Positions 8,038 to 16,910 of a stretch of DNA of 55,667 nt are shown one piece after another; the first letter of the stretch is position 1, and each line of letters starts with the position of its first letter. Under the pieces are notes generated by a model. That model saw only the letters and a list, made by a program, of their open reading frames with translations, had not been told where the DNA came from and did not search any database. This DNA comes from Nostoc sp. NMS9. Its GTDB lineage: Bacteria > Cyanobacteriota > Cyanobacteriia > Cyanobacteriales > Nostocaceae. Both the position numbers and the translations under genes were made by a program. The stretch covers positions 1-55,667 of the forward strand of contig NZ_JABXKL010000040.1 in assembly GCF_017114995.1 (NCBI RefSeq), read 5' to 3'.

Positions 8038-9405
8038 ATTAATCCTTCTACCAGCTTACCAGATGCCAAAATTGCTCCAGAAGCAGACTCCTCAGTCTTG
8101 CAAATTTGGGGTGGGCATCCTTTGCGGGGTCATGTGAAAATTAGTGGGGCAAAAAATTCAGCACTGGTAATTATGGCTGGAGCCTTGCTGTGTCCGGGCG
8201 ATTGTCGTATTCGCAATGTCCCTTTGTTAGCGGACGTAGAGCGGATGGGTCAGGTGTTATCAGCTTTAGGTGTACAATTAACACGCAAAGGTGATATTTT
8301 AGACATCAATGCTAGCGAGATTAAAACATCAAAAGCTCCCTACGAATTAGTTACCCAGTTGAGAGCGAGTTTTTTCGCCATTGGAGCCATTCTGGCAAGA
8401 CTGGGAGTAGCACAGATGCCCTTACCAGGCGGTTGTGCGATTGGGGCAAGACCAGTTGACTTGCATGTTCGAGGACTGCAAGCAATGGGAGCGGAAGTAC
8501 AAATTGAGCATGGCATTTGTAATGCCTACGTCCCTGGCAGCAGCCGGAGATTAAAAGGTGCGAAGATTTACTTAGACATTGCCAGCGTTGGAGCGACGGA
8601 AAACTTAATGATGGCCGCTACCCTAGCAGAGGGCGAAACGATCATCGAAAATGCTGCCAGAGAACCGGAAGTAGTCGATCTAGCTAACTTCTGTAACGCG
8701 ATGGGAGCGAAGATTAAGGGCGCGGGGACTAGTAGGATTATTATCGAAGGAGTCCCCAAGTTGCATTCTGTTGACTACAGCATTATTCCCGATCGCATTG
8801 AGGCTGGGACGTTTTTGCTGGCAGCAGCAATTACCCGCTCAGAACTTATTCTCTCGCCAGTGGCTCCAGAACATCTCATCCCAGTAATTGCCAAGCTGCG
8901 GGATATTGGAGTGACAATAATTGATGAAAAGCCTGACCACTTACACATTCTGCCAGCGGAAACCCTTAAGGCAACGGATATTGAAACTCAATACCATCCA
9001 GGTTTTCCCACAGATATGCAAGCGCCATTCATGGCTTTGCTGGCAGTGGCAGAAGGCGACAGCGTAATTAACGAATCCGTTTTTGAAAATCGCTTGCGTC
9101 ATGCCTCAGAGTTGAATCGCTTGGGGGCAGATATTCGTGTCAAAGGCAATGCTGCTTTCGTTCGGGGAGTACCAAAATTATCTGGCGCACCAGTATTAGG
9201 TACAGACTTACGAGCATCGGCAGCGTTAGTCATCGCCGGACTAGCAGCAGAAGGACAAACCACAATTCAGGGTTTACAGCACCTCGATCGCGGCTACGAT
9301 CGACTTGATGTGAAGTTGCAGCAATTGGGGGCTAAAATCCTCCGCGTAGGCGAAACATCAACAGATGCAGAAATCGCTCCCAGCATCAGTAGCCTGTCAA
9401 GTTGA
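8038..9405 (+). CDS. murA: UDP-N-acetylglucosamine 1-carboxyvinyltransferase, apparently with ATT start
   Basis: Transfers enolpyruvate from PEP to UDP-GlcNAc, the first committed step of peptidoglycan synthesis, in the cytosol. The sequence has the N-terminal [22 protein letters not shown], the catalytic-Cys loop [14 protein letters not shown], and the repeated inside-out barrel elements ending [15 protein letters not shown] and LDRGYDRL. The target Cys is present, as in fosfomycin-sensitive enzymes. I place the start at ATT 8038: the frame upstream of the TTG at 8098 reads a protein-like [20 protein letters not shown], there is no in-frame ATG or GTG before the core, and GGAGG lies 7 bases upstream of the ATT. 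That gives 455 residues. The function is certain; the start is likely but unproven. Confidence 0.95.
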   Translation: MNPSTSLPDAKIAPEADSSVLQIWGGHPLRGHVKISGAKNSALVIMAGALLCPGDCRIRNVPLLADVERMGQVLSALGVQLTRKGDILDINASEIKTSKAPYELVTQLRASFFAIGAILARLGVAQMPLPGGCAIGARPVDLHVRGLQAMGAEVQIEHGICNAYVPGSSRRLKGAKIYLDIASVGATENLMMAATLAEGETIIENAAREPEVVDLANFCNAMGAKIKGAGTSRIIIEGVPKLHSVDYSIIPDRIEAGTFLLAAAITRSELILSPVAPEHLIPVIAKLRDIGVTIIDEKPDHLHILPAETLKATDIETQYHPGFPTDMQAPFMALLAVAEGDSVINESVFENRLRHASELNRLGADIRVKGNAAFVRGVPKLSGAPVLGTDLRASAALVIAGLAAEGQTTIQGLQHLDRGYDRLDVKLQQLGAKILRVGETSTDAEIAPSISSLSS

Positions 9406-9823
9406 AATTGATCGGTTGAGACTGATGCGGGGATAAGAAGAATAAGGGAGACAAGGTAAAATTTTCTCCCTTGTCTGCCTTTATCTCTCCTATATATACC
9501 TTGCGATTTGCTGAATTATCCTGAGAGATAGAGGCTTTTAAGCTTTGCCCATATCTTTTTTTGATGAATATTCTGGAAAAATCTGTGTTGGCTGTTACAA
9601 TATTGTTAAGAAAAGTTGCCCCTTGCATTTTGGGAATGCGCAATTGGGTTTTAACTCTCTTGAGAAGACAACGCAAAAACATTTTTTAGACCAGCTGTGG
9701 GAGGCTGGTCTTTTTGTATTTAAAGTCCTCATACATTATACTTATCGCTTTGGGTGTAATATTCATACTGTTTTATTAATTATTCTTATTGGTTTGTAAT
9801 ATACTTCTTTTTATCGTACTTTC
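9406..9823. other. Intergenic region downstream of murA
   Basis: About 420 bases between murA and the HEPN gene. A short hairpin (GACAAGG..CCTTGTC) lies near 9450-9475, and a strong intrinsic terminator lies at 9688-9716, almost 300 bases after the murA stop. Open frames here (for example 9545-9799) do not look like protein. The spacer could be a long 3' UTR of murA or hold a small RNA. Confidence 0.4.
9688..9716 (+). terminator. Intrinsic terminator
   Basis: AGACCAGC (9688-9695) pairs perfectly with GCTGGTCT (9704-9711) around an 8-base loop, and the transcript then runs into a T-tract (TTTTTG). It terminates plus-strand transcription of murA or of an unannotated RNA starting after murA. 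Confidence 0.8.
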
Positions 9824-10351
9824 TTGGATGAGATTGCAAGTTTGCGAGTATTGAATAAACTCAGTGTGCCAGACCCGAAAGCTAAGATAACTCTGAGAAG
9901 ACATATTTATGTTGGTGTAATAGCGTGTCTCGAAACTTACTTGTCTGATGCGTTTATAAATACGGTGTTGTCGAACAAAGATTATTTAAGTTCCTTTTTT
10001 ACCTCATTCAAAGACTTCAAAGAGCAAAAACTTGGCATGAACGAACTTCTTGACGTTGCTATTAAAGCAGAAGAAATAGCAAATAAGGCAATGTTAGAAG
10101 TCCTTTACCATAACTTACCTAAAGTTAATAAGATGTACGAGTCAACACTTAATATTGTATTTCCAAATTTTTATGAAATTCAAAAAGCTGTATCAATAAG
10201 GCACGATTTAGTACATAGGAATGGAAAGACAAAAGAGGGCAAAGAGATTATTATTGATGACATGATGGTTGATGATATTATCTCTAAAGTTGAAAGCTTC
10301 ATTAGTGAAATCGATCAAAGATTGAACGAAAAAGATAACCTGAATGCTTAA
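9824..10351 (+). CDS. HEPN-superfamily protein (RiboL-PSP-HEPN-like), possibly N-terminally shortened
   Basis: A helical, roughly 175-residue protein. The pattern RRHIYVGVIACLETYLSDAF near the start and IRHDLVHRNGK at about residues 125-135 match HEPN domains; the latter is the Rx4-6H motif (R126, H131) that forms the RNase active site in catalytic members. HEPN proteins are often toxins, antiphage effectors or parts of RNA-processing systems. No ATG is available: the frame opens at 9800 after a stop, and TTG 9824 is the best start, so the N-terminus may have been lost. No antitoxin-type partner (MNT or short DNA-binding protein) adjoins. It is convergent with the TPR gene, 20 bases apart. 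The motif is clear, the activity unknown. Confidence 0.68.
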   Translation: MDEIASLRVLNKLSVPDPKAKITLRRHIYVGVIACLETYLSDAFINTVLSNKDYLSSFFTSFKDFKEQKLGMNELLDVAIKAEEIANKAMLEVLYHNLPKVNKMYESTLNIVFPNFYEIQKAVSIRHDLVHRNGKTKEGKEIIIDDMMVDDIISKVESFISEIDQRLNEKDNLNA

Positions 10352-10371
10352 TTTATTTACTATTGAGCAAA

Positions 10372-10992
10372 TCAAACCCACCCTCGCAATTTTTTATGTA
10401 CCTGCGCTAGATACCACATATAATCATCAATTTTGTAATTATCAGCAGCTTTCACTATATACTCCTGAGCTAAATCAAGATTATTTTGAACTTCGTAATA
10501 TAATCCCAAGTAAAGATGACTATAAAAATTTCCCTTTATCCCTTCTGACTGACCAACAATTAAAACATCATCTGGTGTACAATTTTCTCCATACAAATTA
10601 TATATGTGCTGCATAATACGTCGAGGGTCATTTTTTACAGTTAGTAAAGAATTACACGCCTCTTCAACACCTAACGAACGAGCTATGCAGAGATATCGCC
10701 ATACTGTTTCTTCTACATCTTGAGCATTCACTGTCAAATCTATTTCAAATTGTTCAGCGCCCTCAACAAATCTTTCTGCATAATAGTACGATAATCCCCG
10801 TTGCCAGAGGTAGGGTTTGATACGGGCATCCAATTGCTCTGCTATATCAAAATCTTGAATAGATTCATTAATCTTGCCCAGTTGAAAGTTAACCATGCCT
10901 CGACGAATGTAAGCATTGAAATTTTTCGGCTGATTGCGAATGCTTTCGTTCCACCGTTGGAGTTGATTTTCCAGAGAATTTGAAAAAAACAT
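10372..10992 (-). CDS. TPR-repeat protein, NlpI-like
   Basis: A 206-residue protein built of tetratricopeptide-type helical pairs: NFNAYIRRGMVNFQLGKINE, then IKPYLWQRGLSYYYAERFVE, and a C-terminal SHLYLGLYYEVQNNLDLAQE. The central part (VEETVWRYLCIARSLG, RRIMQHIYNLYGE) resembles NlpI-like and cyanobacterial TPR proteins of about this length. TPR domains bind other proteins; no catalytic residue is visible. There is no signal peptide, so unlike NlpI it should be cytosolic. It stands alone on the minus strand, with its 3' end facing the HEPN gene. Partner and role unknown. Confidence 0.72.
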   Translation of the reverse strand: MFFSNSLENQLQRWNESIRNQPKNFNAYIRRGMVNFQLGKINESIQDFDIAEQLDARIKPYLWQRGLSYYYAERFVEGAEQFEIDLTVNAQDVEETVWRYLCIARSLGVEEACNSLLTVKNDPRRIMQHIYNLYGENCTPDDVLIVGQSEGIKGNFYSHLYLGLYYEVQNNLDLAQEYIVKAADNYKIDDYMWYLAQVHKKLRGWV

Positions 10993-11244
10993 GAGTAACC
11001 AAGCCTATGTGAGAATTAACTAGCATATATCATCCTATGGAACATCTTAGATGAACAAAATCAGCACTATAGTCAAGCTGTTTTCTTCTCTAACTGGAAA
11101 ATTATGGCATGATGCTTATTGTTTCAAGGTAAGTCTTACAATAAATCTCAAATATGAAACTGAGATCCATCCACGAGGTAGAAGAAACTACTTACAAAAT
11201 TCCGTATTGTAGAATTGCTGTCTTAAAATCAGGAAAAAACGCTC

Positions 11245-11964
11245 GTGGTTCCCATTAGAGATAATAATCCGACAAAAATCACGCCTTATGTAACTTATGG
11301 GCTGATTGCTGTTAATGTCCTCGCTTTTCTTTATGAAGCAAATCTTCCCCCACAAGCATTAAATGGATTTTTACACCTTGCGGCTGTAGTTCCACGAGAA
11401 CTCACCTTAAGCTTTGGCGGCATCTCTGTACATCAACCAGTTCCAGAATGGGCAACTTTGATTACTTCCCAATTTCTGCACGGTGGTTTCTTGCACTTAG
11501 CTGGTAATATGTTGTTTCTCTGGATTTTTGGTAACAACGTTGAAGATAAGTTAGGTCATGCCAAGTATTTGCTGTTTTACTTATCTTGCGGTGTTTTGGC
11601 ATCCTTGACTCAGTGGTTCTTCGCTCAAGATTCTAGCATTCCTTCTTTGGGTGCAAGTGGTGCGATCGCAGGTGTCATGGGTGCATACATTCTCCGCTTT
11701 CCCAACGCCGAAGTTCTTGGCGTTATACCTTTAGGGTTTTTCTTCCCAACTTTCCGTGTCCCCGCATATTTCTTTTTAGGATTTTGGTTTCTCGAACAAG
11801 CCTTCTACGGACTTACCAGCCTCGAAGCACGTACCAATATCGGTATGGAAAGTGGTGGTATTGCCTACTGGGCCCATGCAGGCGGGTTTCTCTTTGGGGC
11901 AATTCTCGGCCCACTGTTGGGTTTATTTAGCGATAAATCCCAGGAAGAATCTTGGTACAAGTAA
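11245..11964 (+). CDS. Rhomboid-family intramembrane serine protease, first of tandem pair
   Basis: A 239-residue polytopic membrane protein that cleaves transmembrane segments of other proteins within the plasma or thylakoid membrane. The rhomboid signatures are complete: FLHGGFLHLAGNMLFLWIFG (His and Asn of the oxyanion region), GASGAIAGVMGAY with the nucleophile Ser138, and YWAHAGGFLFGA with the catalytic His211. At least six hydrophobic helices are visible. The start is GTG 11245, preceded by AGGAAAA. The paralogue at 12091 has the same leader architecture. The substrate is unknown. Confidence 0.92.
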   Translation: MVPIRDNNPTKITPYVTYGLIAVNVLAFLYEANLPPQALNGFLHLAAVVPRELTLSFGGISVHQPVPEWATLITSQFLHGGFLHLAGNMLFLWIFGNNVEDKLGHAKYLLFYLSCGVLASLTQWFFAQDSSIPSLGASGAIAGVMGAYILRFPNAEVLGVIPLGFFFPTFRVPAYFFLGFWFLEQAFYGLTSLEARTNIGMESGGIAYWAHAGGFLFGAILGPLLGLFSDKSQEESWYK

Positions 11965-12090
11965 TTTTTCATAGTATCTTTGTTACCCCCAATTATCCTG
12001 ATTGATTTAATAGGTGAAATTGCTTAACCTTCGCAACTGCTAGGCTTACAAGCTATATTGCAGTTAGTCAATAATTTAGGAAAAACACCT

Positions 12091-12762
12091 GTGTTTCCCC
12101 TCTACGATGAAAATCCGACGCGAATCACCCCGTATTTCACCTACGGGTTAATTGGCATGAATATTTTAGTTTTTATTCACGAGGTGAGCCTGTCACATAC
12201 ACAATTGAGTCAGTTTTTAGGTGAGTATGCGGTAGTGCCTCAACAGTTAACCACCAATTTGAATGGAGAGTGGATAACGTTATTTACGTCACAATTCTTA
12301 CACGGTGGTTGGTGGCACTTAATCTCAAATATGGTCTTTCTCTGGGTTTTTGGCAACAATATTGAAGATCGATTAGGTCATGCCAAATATCTGATTTTTT
12401 ATTTGGCGTGTGGTGCTTTAGCTGCCTTGTGCCAATGGTTTATTGGGATGAATTCTGAGATTCCTTCCTTGGGGGCAAGTGGTGCAATTTCTGGGGTTTT
12501 GGGTGCGTACATTATCCGCTTTCCCCACGCTCAAGTCATGACTTTAATATTTTTGGGGTTTTTCATCACCACAATCAGAGTTCCAGCACTAGTCATAATT
12601 GGAATTTTTGTTGTGCAAAATGTGATATCCGGTCTTGCTACCCTACAAACAGCCGCTAATATGACCGTGCAAACTGGTGGAGTTGCATATTGGGCGCATA
12701 TCGGTGGTTTTGTATTTGGGGTAATCCTTGCTCCCCTATTTGGCTTGTTTCGGCGCGACTAA
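12091..12762 (+). CDS. Rhomboid-family intramembrane serine protease, second of tandem pair
   Basis: A close paralogue of the preceding gene, 223 residues from GTG 12091. That start is chosen because the leader AGGAAAAACACCT-GTG-TTTCCC mirrors the first rhomboid's AGGAAAA..GTG-GTTCCC; an in-frame TTG at 12058 would add 11 residues. It keeps FLHGGWWHLISNM, GASGAISGVLGAY (Ser130) and YWAHIGGFVFG (His203), so it should be active. Compared with the first copy it lacks part of the loop after helix 1 (the SFGGISVHQPVPEW region). It lies 126 bases downstream in the same direction and is probably co-transcribed. The pair arose by local duplication and divergence. Confidence 0.92.
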   Translation: MFPLYDENPTRITPYFTYGLIGMNILVFIHEVSLSHTQLSQFLGEYAVVPQQLTTNLNGEWITLFTSQFLHGGWWHLISNMVFLWVFGNNIEDRLGHAKYLIFYLACGALAALCQWFIGMNSEIPSLGASGAISGVLGAYIIRFPHAQVMTLIFLGFFITTIRVPALVIIGIFVVQNVISGLATLQTAANMTVQTGGVAYWAHIGGFVFGVILAPLFGLFRRD

Positions 12763-12823
12763 ATACAGCATTTCCTGAAACTTGTAGCAAAAAAATTGCT
12801 ACCTTTCAATCCTCTGCGCTAAC

Positions 12824-12895
12824 CTTCTCTACGAGACACTGCGCGTAGCTTGCTTCCCCGTAGGGGTACACTAACGCCAACGCAAATGCGATACT
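12824..12895. repeat. Dispersed Nostoc-type repeat (CTACGAGACACTGCGCGTAGC)
   Basis: The spacer between rhomboid 2 and the Wzc-like gene contains a sequence around GAGACACTGCGCGTAGCTTG. Related pieces (GCGCAGCGTCT, CTCCGCGTAACTTGCTTC) recur near 18.8 kb, 25.6 kb and 25.7 kb. It is a dispersed intergenic repeat without coding capacity. Confidence 0.5.
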
Positions 12896-12924
12896 CTGCG
12901 TTAAAATTTCCACATTTGAAACTA

Positions 12925-15120
12925 TTAGTTTTTGTTGGCACTCGCTGAAACTTCTTCTGACTGTTCTACCTCAGATGTAAATGTTGATGATTTTGCAACT
13001 TCTTCAGGTACAGAAACGATGATATCAGCACCATTGATAATTGCTCCCAATAACCCCAGTTCAGATTCAACCAATTGATCGATAGCTTCACCTAGCATGT
13101 TCTCTTGTGTATAGTGTGGTCGTGCCACTAGTACGATTCCATCGCTGTAGGGTTGAATTAATAAAGGATCATTGGATATGCTGAGGGGACTAGTATCTAA
13201 AATGACTAAATCAAAACGTTCGCGGACATCTTCTATCAGCCGCCGCATTTCGCTAGATTCAAGAATAGCAGCGGATTGCCGCACTGGTCCAGGGCTGGGA
13301 AGAATATATAAATTTTCAACATCAGGAACTAAACGAATACATTCACTCAAATTAGCGTAATAACGTAGGGGTTCAATAGTGGCTTCAGGGTCAGGAATTA
13401 CTTTCAAGGATGCACAACGGGAAGGCGATCGCAAATCTGTTTCGATAATCAAGGTTCTTTTACCAGCACGGGCGGAAGCGACACCCAAATTATAAGCACT
13501 TGCCGTTTTACCCTCTAGGCTACTGGTGCTAGTAATCAATACTACCTTTAAGTTTTTACCACCAATCCGGCGCATATTACTACGGAATTTCTCATAAAAT
13601 TCTAAATAAGGAGAATCTTGGGAAAATACTACCGGTACAGCATCTTGCTCCAAATCATCAACTGGCATTAAAGGCAATTCTCCCAACAGTACCACTTCTC
13701 GTTGCTTGAGGCTCTCGCGGATATCCTCCCTGGTTTTGAAAGTGCCTTCCAGCGCTCCCAACAAAAATATCACCCCGCCACCAATCACTACACCTAAGAA
13801 ACCACCCACAGCAAGGGTAATAGGCACACTCTTCGGAGGTTTGGGATCGAGAGTGACTGCGGGGCGTCTGGCAATGCTGAGGCTGCTAGTAGTTTCTGCC
13901 TCTGCGGTTTTCGCATCGGTCAGTTTCGCCTGCATTTGGTCATAGATGGCTTTTTTGAGTCCAACCTCCTGTTCTAAACGCGATCGCTCTAATTGCTTAT
14001 TGGGTATCAGAGAATACTCTCGCCGGAGTCGCGCTTCTAGTTGGATTTCTTGAGCTAGTTGTTGTTGCAGTGTCTCCCGTTGGGTTTGTAAAGCCACCAT
14101 TTGGTTTGCCAATTGCTGGCGTGTTGGATCTAAGCTGCTTTGAGTGCGAATACCTGCAACGCTACCCTGAAGCGGAGCCGCCGTTCCATCACCACCTAAA
14201 ACCTCAGCAGCACGTTGTTGTAGTAATTCCTCAGCAGCTTGTTTCTGACGCATTAACTGCACCATCGTTGGATGTTCCGGCCGCAAATCTTTTCTGAGTA
14301 CAGCGATTTGCGATTCACTTTGATAAATTTGTGATCGTAAGTTACCAATAATTGGATCGGCACTCAAAGCAGAAGAAACATAAGCTTGTCCGACTGTTAA
14401 GCCTAACTTATTTTGTAAACTGCGAGCTTGACCATCAACCCCAGAAATAGTTAATTGAATTTGTCGTTGTAGATTTTGGCTGGCAGTAATGGCGCTTAAC
14501 AAGCTGCCATTCTCTGCTGCTAATATTGCGGTTCGTTCGACGCGATCGTACTGTTCCAGCTTCTTTTCAGCAATTTGCAATTCCCGTTTAGCTTGTGGTG
14601 TGCGATCGTTAATCTTTTGAATAATTGCTTGTAATCTCCCGGTATTGATGTCACTACTCAACTTGATCATTGCTTGCATCAATTCCGTCAAGACCTGTAT
14701 AGCTCGTTTGGCGTCACTATCTACATATTTCAGTTCAAAGAGAGGAGATTCTAATTCTCCACTTTTAACATTTTTTTTAGGTAGAGAAAGGGCAAGACTT
14801 GCACCGAGTTGTTTCGGTTTGACACCGACTTTCTCTGCCACACCTGCAATTATCTGGTTTGATAGTAAAACATCCTCATTCAGTTCCTTTCCTTGCTGTT
14901 GGATTTCATTACCAGTTGTAGAGAAAGAAACTGGTGGCCCACTATAACTAAGTGCGCCAGATGCTATATAGCTAGTAGGTGGCTCTGGTTGCATAGCTAC
15001 CACAGTTGACCCGACGATAACTAAACCAAAACTAGCTAGTCCAATCCACTTATATTTATCAAAAGCAATAAGATAGCGCTTAACAATTGGTGGGGTCATG
15101 GTCGCTTCGCTCCAATTCAA
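12925..15120 (-). CDS. Wzc/GumC-like polysaccharide co-polymerase with CpsD-type ATPase domain
   Basis: A 731-residue fusion of a Wzz-type chain-length domain and a cytoplasmic bacterial tyrosine-kinase-like ATPase. A membrane helix lies near residues 28-45 (IGLASFGLVIVGSTVVAMQ). A long periplasmic coiled-coil region with many Gln/Glu/Leu follows to about 430, then a second helix (VPITLAVGGFLGVVIGGGVIFLL). The ATPase has Walker A STSSLEGKTASA (about 530-538), A' RTLIIETDLR and Walker B DLVILDTSP (about 641). The usual C-terminal tyrosine cluster is missing: the tail is Ser/Glu-rich (STFTSEVEQSEEVSASANKN), so classical autophosphorylation there is unlikely. It is the last gene of the exosortase/polysaccharide locus, 205 bases after the Wza-like gene. 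Probable role: polymerisation and export of an exopolysaccharide. Confidence 0.88.
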   Translation of the reverse strand: MNWSEATMTPPIVKRYLIAFDKYKWIGLASFGLVIVGSTVVAMQPEPPTSYIASGALSYSGPPVSFSTTGNEIQQQGKELNEDVLLSNQIIAGVAEKVGVKPKQLGASLALSLPKKNVKSGELESPLFELKYVDSDAKRAIQVLTELMQAMIKLSSDINTGRLQAIIQKINDRTPQAKRELQIAEKKLEQYDRVERTAILAAENGSLLSAITASQNLQRQIQLTISGVDGQARSLQNKLGLTVGQAYVSSALSADPIIGNLRSQIYQSESQIAVLRKDLRPEHPTMVQLMRQKQAAEELLQQRAAEVLGGDGTAAPLQGSVAGIRTQSSLDPTRQQLANQMVALQTQRETLQQQLAQEIQLEARLRREYSLIPNKQLERSRLEQEVGLKKAIYDQMQAKLTDAKTAEAETTSSLSIARRPAVTLDPKPPKSVPITLAVGGFLGVVIGGGVIFLLGALEGTFKTREDIRESLKQREVVLLGELPLMPVDDLEQDAVPVVFSQDSPYLEFYEKFRSNMRRIGGKNLKVVLITSTSSLEGKTASAYNLGVASARAGKRTLIIETDLRSPSRCASLKVIPDPEATIEPLRYYANLSECIRLVPDVENLYILPSPGPVRQSAAILESSEMRRLIEDVRERFDLVILDTSPLSISNDPLLIQPYSDGIVLVARPHYTQENMLGEAIDQLVESELGLLGAIINGADIIVSVPEEVAKSSTFTSEVEQSEEVSASANKN

Positions 15121-15325
15121 AATTTAAAATGCAAAATTCAAAATTTAGGAAGCACCAAACTAAAGATAGTGGCTTTGATACAAGAACGCTATCAACTTCC
15201 TACTGTATATATCAGTTGATATCTTTAAGATTTTTCCATTAATGAATTCAAAAATAAGTTAGAGATATGGCTTCCTACACTCCAAACTATTTCCAGATTG
15301 TATCCTTCTTTTAAAGTTACTAATT

Positions 15326-16678
15326 TTATCTACCACCGACGTTGTCAAAAAATCGGAGAAAGGATTGAACATTGAAGAAAGGTTGGGTAATAGTAGTCAG
15401 GAAATTAGTAATTCTACCAATGAGGTTTCGACCAACAACAATCACATCATTATCTTGAAGTGCCACATTTTGAGACGCATCACCGCCTAGAGCTTTTTTA
15501 GCATCAAGTTTTTGGGTAACAGCTTTGCCTCGTTCTGAATCAAAGCGAACCAGAGCGATATCTCTCAGATTAGCAGTGTCTAGATTTACACCTCCCAAAG
15601 CATCTACAAATGTACTGCCATTAGGCAGTGCTTGAATGGAAAGACCACCCGCAGCGTAGTTTAAAACTCGGACTCTAATCTGTGGTGTGGCCAAAGATGA
15701 ACGTGCTACCAAATTGCGGTCATAACTATCCTCATTACCGACTTCACGACGGGGCACGAGTATGGCATCTCCGTCTTGTAAGCGTAAATTCGGGATTGAA
15801 CCGCCATTTTGCAGTGCTGCATATAAGTCAATAGTTTGTGAAATCACAGAACCATCGATTAACTTCCGGCGTACTTGTATCTGTCGCAGGTCTGCATTCA
15901 ACGTTGAACCACCAGATGTTAGCAAAGCATCAGCAACGCGGGGTGTTGGTGAATTAATTGGATAAATTCCTGGTCGAAATATTTCCCCACTAATCGTTAT
16001 TTGAACTGGTCGCGTTCCTGCTAAGGATACTACCACGATTGGATCTGGGAAAAAGCGACTCAAGCCCAGGCGAATTTTTTCTTGAGCTTCTTCCAAGGTC
16101 AAACCTTTTAATGACACCGTTCCCACTTGCGGCACAATGATGTTGCCTTCTGGACTAATTACTGCTTGAAAACTGAGGTCTGGACGCTGCGCTGCTAATG
16201 CTAAAACTATTATTGGATCGACTACATAACGATTTAAACCCAAGCGAATTTTTTCTTGAGCTTCTTGCAAAGTTAAACCTTGTAAAGAAACTGTTCCCAA
16301 TAACGGCACCGCAATATTACCTTCTGGGTTGATTAAAGCTTGAAAGCTCAAATCTGGAAAGCGCTGAACCGAAACGCTAATTCCATCTCCTATACCTAAA
16401 CGGTATGGCCCAGGAGGACGCTGAAGCACAACACCAATTGCATCTCCTGGTCCCAAGAGGTAGCGGCTGAGTTGCGGGGAAATTTCGTCATTTGCACCTG
16501 GAGGTACAACCTCAGTACCTGGCAAAGGTGAGGGGAATTGCTCTGGTGATAGTCCTTGAGATGGAAAAGGCTGGGCAACAACAAGCTGGATAGGTGTTGT
16601 TAAGAAAACTCCTACTTGAAGACTGACAAAACACAGGGCGCTGAATCCACGCATATAATAACTGGTATCTATGAACAT
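15326..16678 (-). CDS. Wza/GumB-like polysaccharide export protein with duplicated Poly_export domain
   Basis: A 450-residue secreted protein with an N-terminal signal (hydrophobic SALCFVSLQVGVFLTTPIQLVVA). It belongs to the outer-membrane polysaccharide export family. The family's YRLGIGDGISVSVQ start is followed by two tandem copies of the same ~58-residue unit: RFPDLSFQALINPEGNIAVP...GLTLQEAQEKIRLGL (about 106-164) and RPDLSFQAVISPEGNIIVP...GLTLEEAQEKIRLGL (about 165-222). SLBB-type beta-grasp segments follow (VQITISGEIFRPGIYPI and a second near IRVRVLNYAAGGLSI). A half-copy of the opening motif (YLLGPGDAIGVVLQ) also precedes the repeat. It pairs with the Wzc-like protein downstream to form an export channel. 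No lipobox Cys is obvious. Confidence 0.88.
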   Translation of the reverse strand: MFIDTSYYMRGFSALCFVSLQVGVFLTTPIQLVVAQPFPSQGLSPEQFPSPLPGTEVVPPGANDEISPQLSRYLLGPGDAIGVVLQRPPGPYRLGIGDGISVSVQRFPDLSFQALINPEGNIAVPLLGTVSLQGLTLQEAQEKIRLGLNRYVVDPIIVLALAAQRPDLSFQAVISPEGNIIVPQVGTVSLKGLTLEEAQEKIRLGLSRFFPDPIVVVSLAGTRPVQITISGEIFRPGIYPINSPTPRVADALLTSGGSTLNADLRQIQVRRKLIDGSVISQTIDLYAALQNGGSIPNLRLQDGDAILVPRREVGNEDSYDRNLVARSSLATPQIRVRVLNYAAGGLSIQALPNGSTFVDALGGVNLDTANLRDIALVRFDSERGKAVTQKLDAKKALGGDASQNVALQDNDVIVVGRNLIGRITNFLTTITQPFFNVQSFLRFFDNVGGR

Positions 16679-16910
16679 CGGTGCAGAAAATATTGATATA
16701 GAAATTAGTCGCGCCGAGTGGTTATTTTACTCTAAGAATGCCTTCAATGTCTCTTTTATCTACAAGTATTTACTAAAAGAAAGAGAAGAATTTTGCTAAA
16801 TTTAATTTCTAACTTCATATTGTTAACATCTTTTAAGTGAGTTTTAGCCTGAACACAATTTATAGAGATACTTTTGATGAATCTCTGCACAAGAGAATCT
16901 ATAACAGACT

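Noticed and set aside
9545..9799. Plus-strand frame of 84 codons after murA
   Set aside because: Crosses the terminator hairpin, has unlikely composition, and no suitable start signal.
12058..12090. TTG start 11 codons upstream for the second rhomboid
   Set aside because: The GTG at 12091 mirrors the first rhomboid's leader and ribosome-binding site.
14070..14297. Plus-strand frames opposite the Wzc-like gene
   Set aside because: Antisense shadows of a well-supported gene, no start signals.
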